Positions 13,492-14,573 of a stretch of DNA of 14,573 nt are shown piece after piece; within the stretch, counting starts at the first letter, position 1, and the number at the start of each line of letters is the position of its first letter. The DNA lies in assembly GCA_047617305.1 (NCBI GenBank), contig JBLGCL010000063.1, forward strand, positions 1 through 14,573, given 5' to 3'. Position numbers and translations under genes: made by a program. The DNA comes from DATFIX01 sp047617305 (GTDB lineage Archaea; Halobacteriota; Halobacteria; Halobacteriales; Natrialbaceae). Below the pieces are notes generated by a model that did no database searches, was not told the origin of the DNA, and saw nothing but the letters and a program-made list of their open reading frames with translations.

Positions 13492-13686
13492 ATGGCAAAC
13501 GGCAAGGTTGATTTCTTCAACAACACAGGCGGTTACGGATTCATCACGACTGAGGACGCGGACGAGGACGTTTTCTTCCACATGGAGGACGTTGGCGGCC
13601 CGGACCTCGAAGAAGGACAGGAGATCGAGTTCGACATCGAACAGGCCCCCAAGGGCCCGCGCGCGACGAACGTCGTCCGCGCCTAA
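13492..13686 (+). CDS. cspA: Cold-shock-domain protein CspA
   Basis: The product is 64 residues, the standard length for haloarchaeal CspA. Cold-shock proteins are five-stranded beta-barrels that bind single-stranded RNA and DNA and keep mRNA unfolded. The RNP1-type motif GGYGFI and RNP2-type motif DVFFHM are intact, within GKVDFFNNTGGYGFITTED and DEDVFFHMEDVGGPDLEEG. The close PKGPRATNVVRA matches the family. The ATG at 13492 gives the canonical MANGKVDFF start; starting at 13483 would only add MFA. It is a single-gene unit with a strong TATA box, a leaderless-type start and a palindrome upstream. A perfect hairpin follows the stop. Confidence 0.97.
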   Translation: MANGKVDFFNNTGGYGFITTEDADEDVFFHMEDVGGPDLEEGQEIEFDIEQAPKGPRATNVVRA

Positions 13687-13698
13687 TTCCTGCGACAC

Positions 13699-13737
13699 CG
13701 TCGCCACTCGGCGACGCTGACACGCGATTCGACTTTT
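13699..13737 (+). terminator. Hairpin and T-run after cspA
   Basis: A perfect 7-bp stem CGTCGCC-ACTC-GGCGACG (13699-13716) begins 13 bases after the cspA stop. A CTTTTATC tract follows at about 13732-13739, which could act as the archaeal T-rich termination site. Confidence 0.4.
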
Positions 13738-13807
13738 ATCGGTGCAACGCGTCGGAGCCACCGCTCCCCCGGGAACGCTTTTGCCCTCCCCGGCGCACCC
13801 ACCGCGC

Positions 13808-13975
13808 ATGAACCGGATTTTCGCGACCGGGGTCGTCCTCACTGGCCTGGGCGTCGCCGGATACGCGCTCGGCATCGTCACCGCCTACCCGGGGCGGGCG
13901 TTTTCGGTCACGGCCGTACTGGTGGGCCTCGCGACGCTGGCCATCGGCTACGGGAACGGTGGTGCGTCGAGATGA
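13808..13975 (+). CDS. 55-residue membrane protein coupled to corA
   Basis: The product is 55 residues with two hydrophobic helices (about 4-22, IFATGVVLTGLGVAGYALG; about 31-48, FSVTAVLVGLATLAIGY) joined by a short ITVTAYPGR-like turn, with the ends short and polar. An upstream in-frame ATG at 13742 would add 22 proline-rich residues, so 13808 is preferred; a GCTTTTGC TATA-like element about 28 bases upstream agrees. Its TGA overlaps the corA ATG in an ATGA junction (13972-13975), so the two are translated together. From memory, a similar short protein precedes corA in other haloarchaea. A role as a partner or modulator of the CorA channel is inference. Confidence 0.75.
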   Translation: MNRIFATGVVLTGLGVAGYALGIVTAYPGRAFSVTAVLVGLATLAIGYGNGGASR

Positions 13976-14573
13976 CGGTCGAGACGATCGTCTACGACGA
14001 GGAAGGGGTCGTCGTCCGCGACGCGGAATCGACCGAAGCCCTCAGGACGGCCCGGGACGACCGGGGAACGACCTGGGTCCGGGCCTGGAACGCCTCGACC
14101 GACGAACTCGAGGCCGTCGCCGAGGCGTTCGGGATCCACCACCTCGAACTGGAGGACGTCCGAACCGACGGCCGGCCGAAGGTCGAGGAGTTCCCGAACC
14201 ACACGTTCGTTCTGGCGTCGGCCGCGGCGCTCCGCCGCGGCGAGACGACGTTCGAGGACGAACTCAGCGTCGACACGGTCGGGTTGTTCGTCGGCGACGG
14301 CTGGGTGGTATCCCTCTCGACGACCGTCGTCGACCCCGTGCGGCGGCTCTGGGACGCGATCGATCGCGGCGAGAGTCGCCTCCGATCGCAGGGGGCCGAC
14401 TTCGCCGGCTACCGGATCCTCGACGGGATCGTCGACGGGTACTACGACGTGCTGGACGAGATCGCGACCGACATCGAGGTCGTCGAGGACGCCGTGATCG
14501 AATCTCCCGACGAGGAAACCCTCGAGGTCATTACGGGGATCCGTCGCGAGTTGCTGTCCATCCGGCGCCTGCT
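13972..14573 (+). CDS. corA: CorA-family magnesium/cobalt transporter, 5' part
   Basis: Two hundred residues are present before the window ends. CorA is a homopentameric channel with a large N-terminal cytoplasmic funnel and two C-terminal membrane helices. The visible part is the funnel: an N-terminal alpha/beta domain (TTWVRAWNAS, then LEAVAEAFGIHHLELEDVRT, with family-typical HHL-x-LED, and RPKVEEFPNHTFVLASAA), GLFVGDGWVVSLSTT, and the start of the long helix pair (ILDGIVDGYYDVLDEIATDI through GIRRELLSIRRL). The membrane helices and the GMN selectivity motif lie beyond the right edge. The start overlaps the stop of the 55-residue membrane protein, so it is the second gene of an operon. Confidence 0.93.
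   Translation, partial: MTVETIVYDEEGVVVRDAESTEALRTARDDRGTTWVRAWNASTDELEAVAEAFGIHHLELEDVRTDGRPKVEEFPNHTFVLASAAALRRGETTFEDELSVDTVGLFVGDGWVVSLSTTVVDPVRRLWDAIDRGESRLRSQGADFAGYRILDGIVDGYYDVLDEIATDIEVVEDAVIESPDEETLEVITGIRRELLSIRRL

Overview
The window comes from a halophilic archaeon (class Halobacteria). The DNA is GC-rich. Most proteins are strongly acidic. Two secreted proteins carry twin-arginine lipoprotein signals. Promoters are archaeal TATA boxes about 25-30 bases before short or absent leaders. There is an archaeal RNA polymerase subunit L and a 64-residue haloarchaeal cold-shock protein. I cannot name the genus from sequence alone.

Layout from left to right. (1) Bases 1-204, minus strand: the start of a Doc/Fic-type toxin gene, cut by the window edge, overlapped by a tiny upstream ORF that may be its antitoxin or a remnant of one. 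(2) Bases 205-480: a gene-free cluster of GC-rich stem-loops. (3) A small acidic orphan protein, then a J-domain membrane protein (605-1810, plus). (4) The menF-menD operon for menaquinone synthesis (4907 down to 1837, minus), with the start and stop of the two genes overlapping. (5) A Tat lipoprotein (plus), a small sulfite-oxidase-like molybdopterin protein and a second lipoprotein (both minus). (6) A ribbon-helix-helix regulator, a decayed crcB fluoride-channel gene with several frameshifts, and a tiny membrane protein. (7) A housekeeping pair: hisF (histidine synthesis) converging on rpoL (RNA polymerase). (8) An ornithine cyclodeaminase/alanine dehydrogenase-like enzyme and an 80-residue membrane protein, both minus. 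(9) An AT-rich spacer, then a fosmidomycin-resistance-like MFS exporter converging on a methyltransferase/DUF3054 pair. (10) cspA, then a 55-residue membrane protein coupled to corA (Mg/Co channel), which runs off the right edge.

The region is mostly ordinary chromosome made of short, independent transcription units. The units that clearly work together are menF with menD, the small membrane protein with corA, probably the methyltransferase with the DUF3054 protein, and the toxin with its small upstream ORF. I did not find a large new multigene system. The least explained elements are the stem-loop cluster beside the damaged-looking toxin-antitoxin locus, the broken crcB, and symmetric sites at the promoters of cspA and the ribbon-helix-helix gene.
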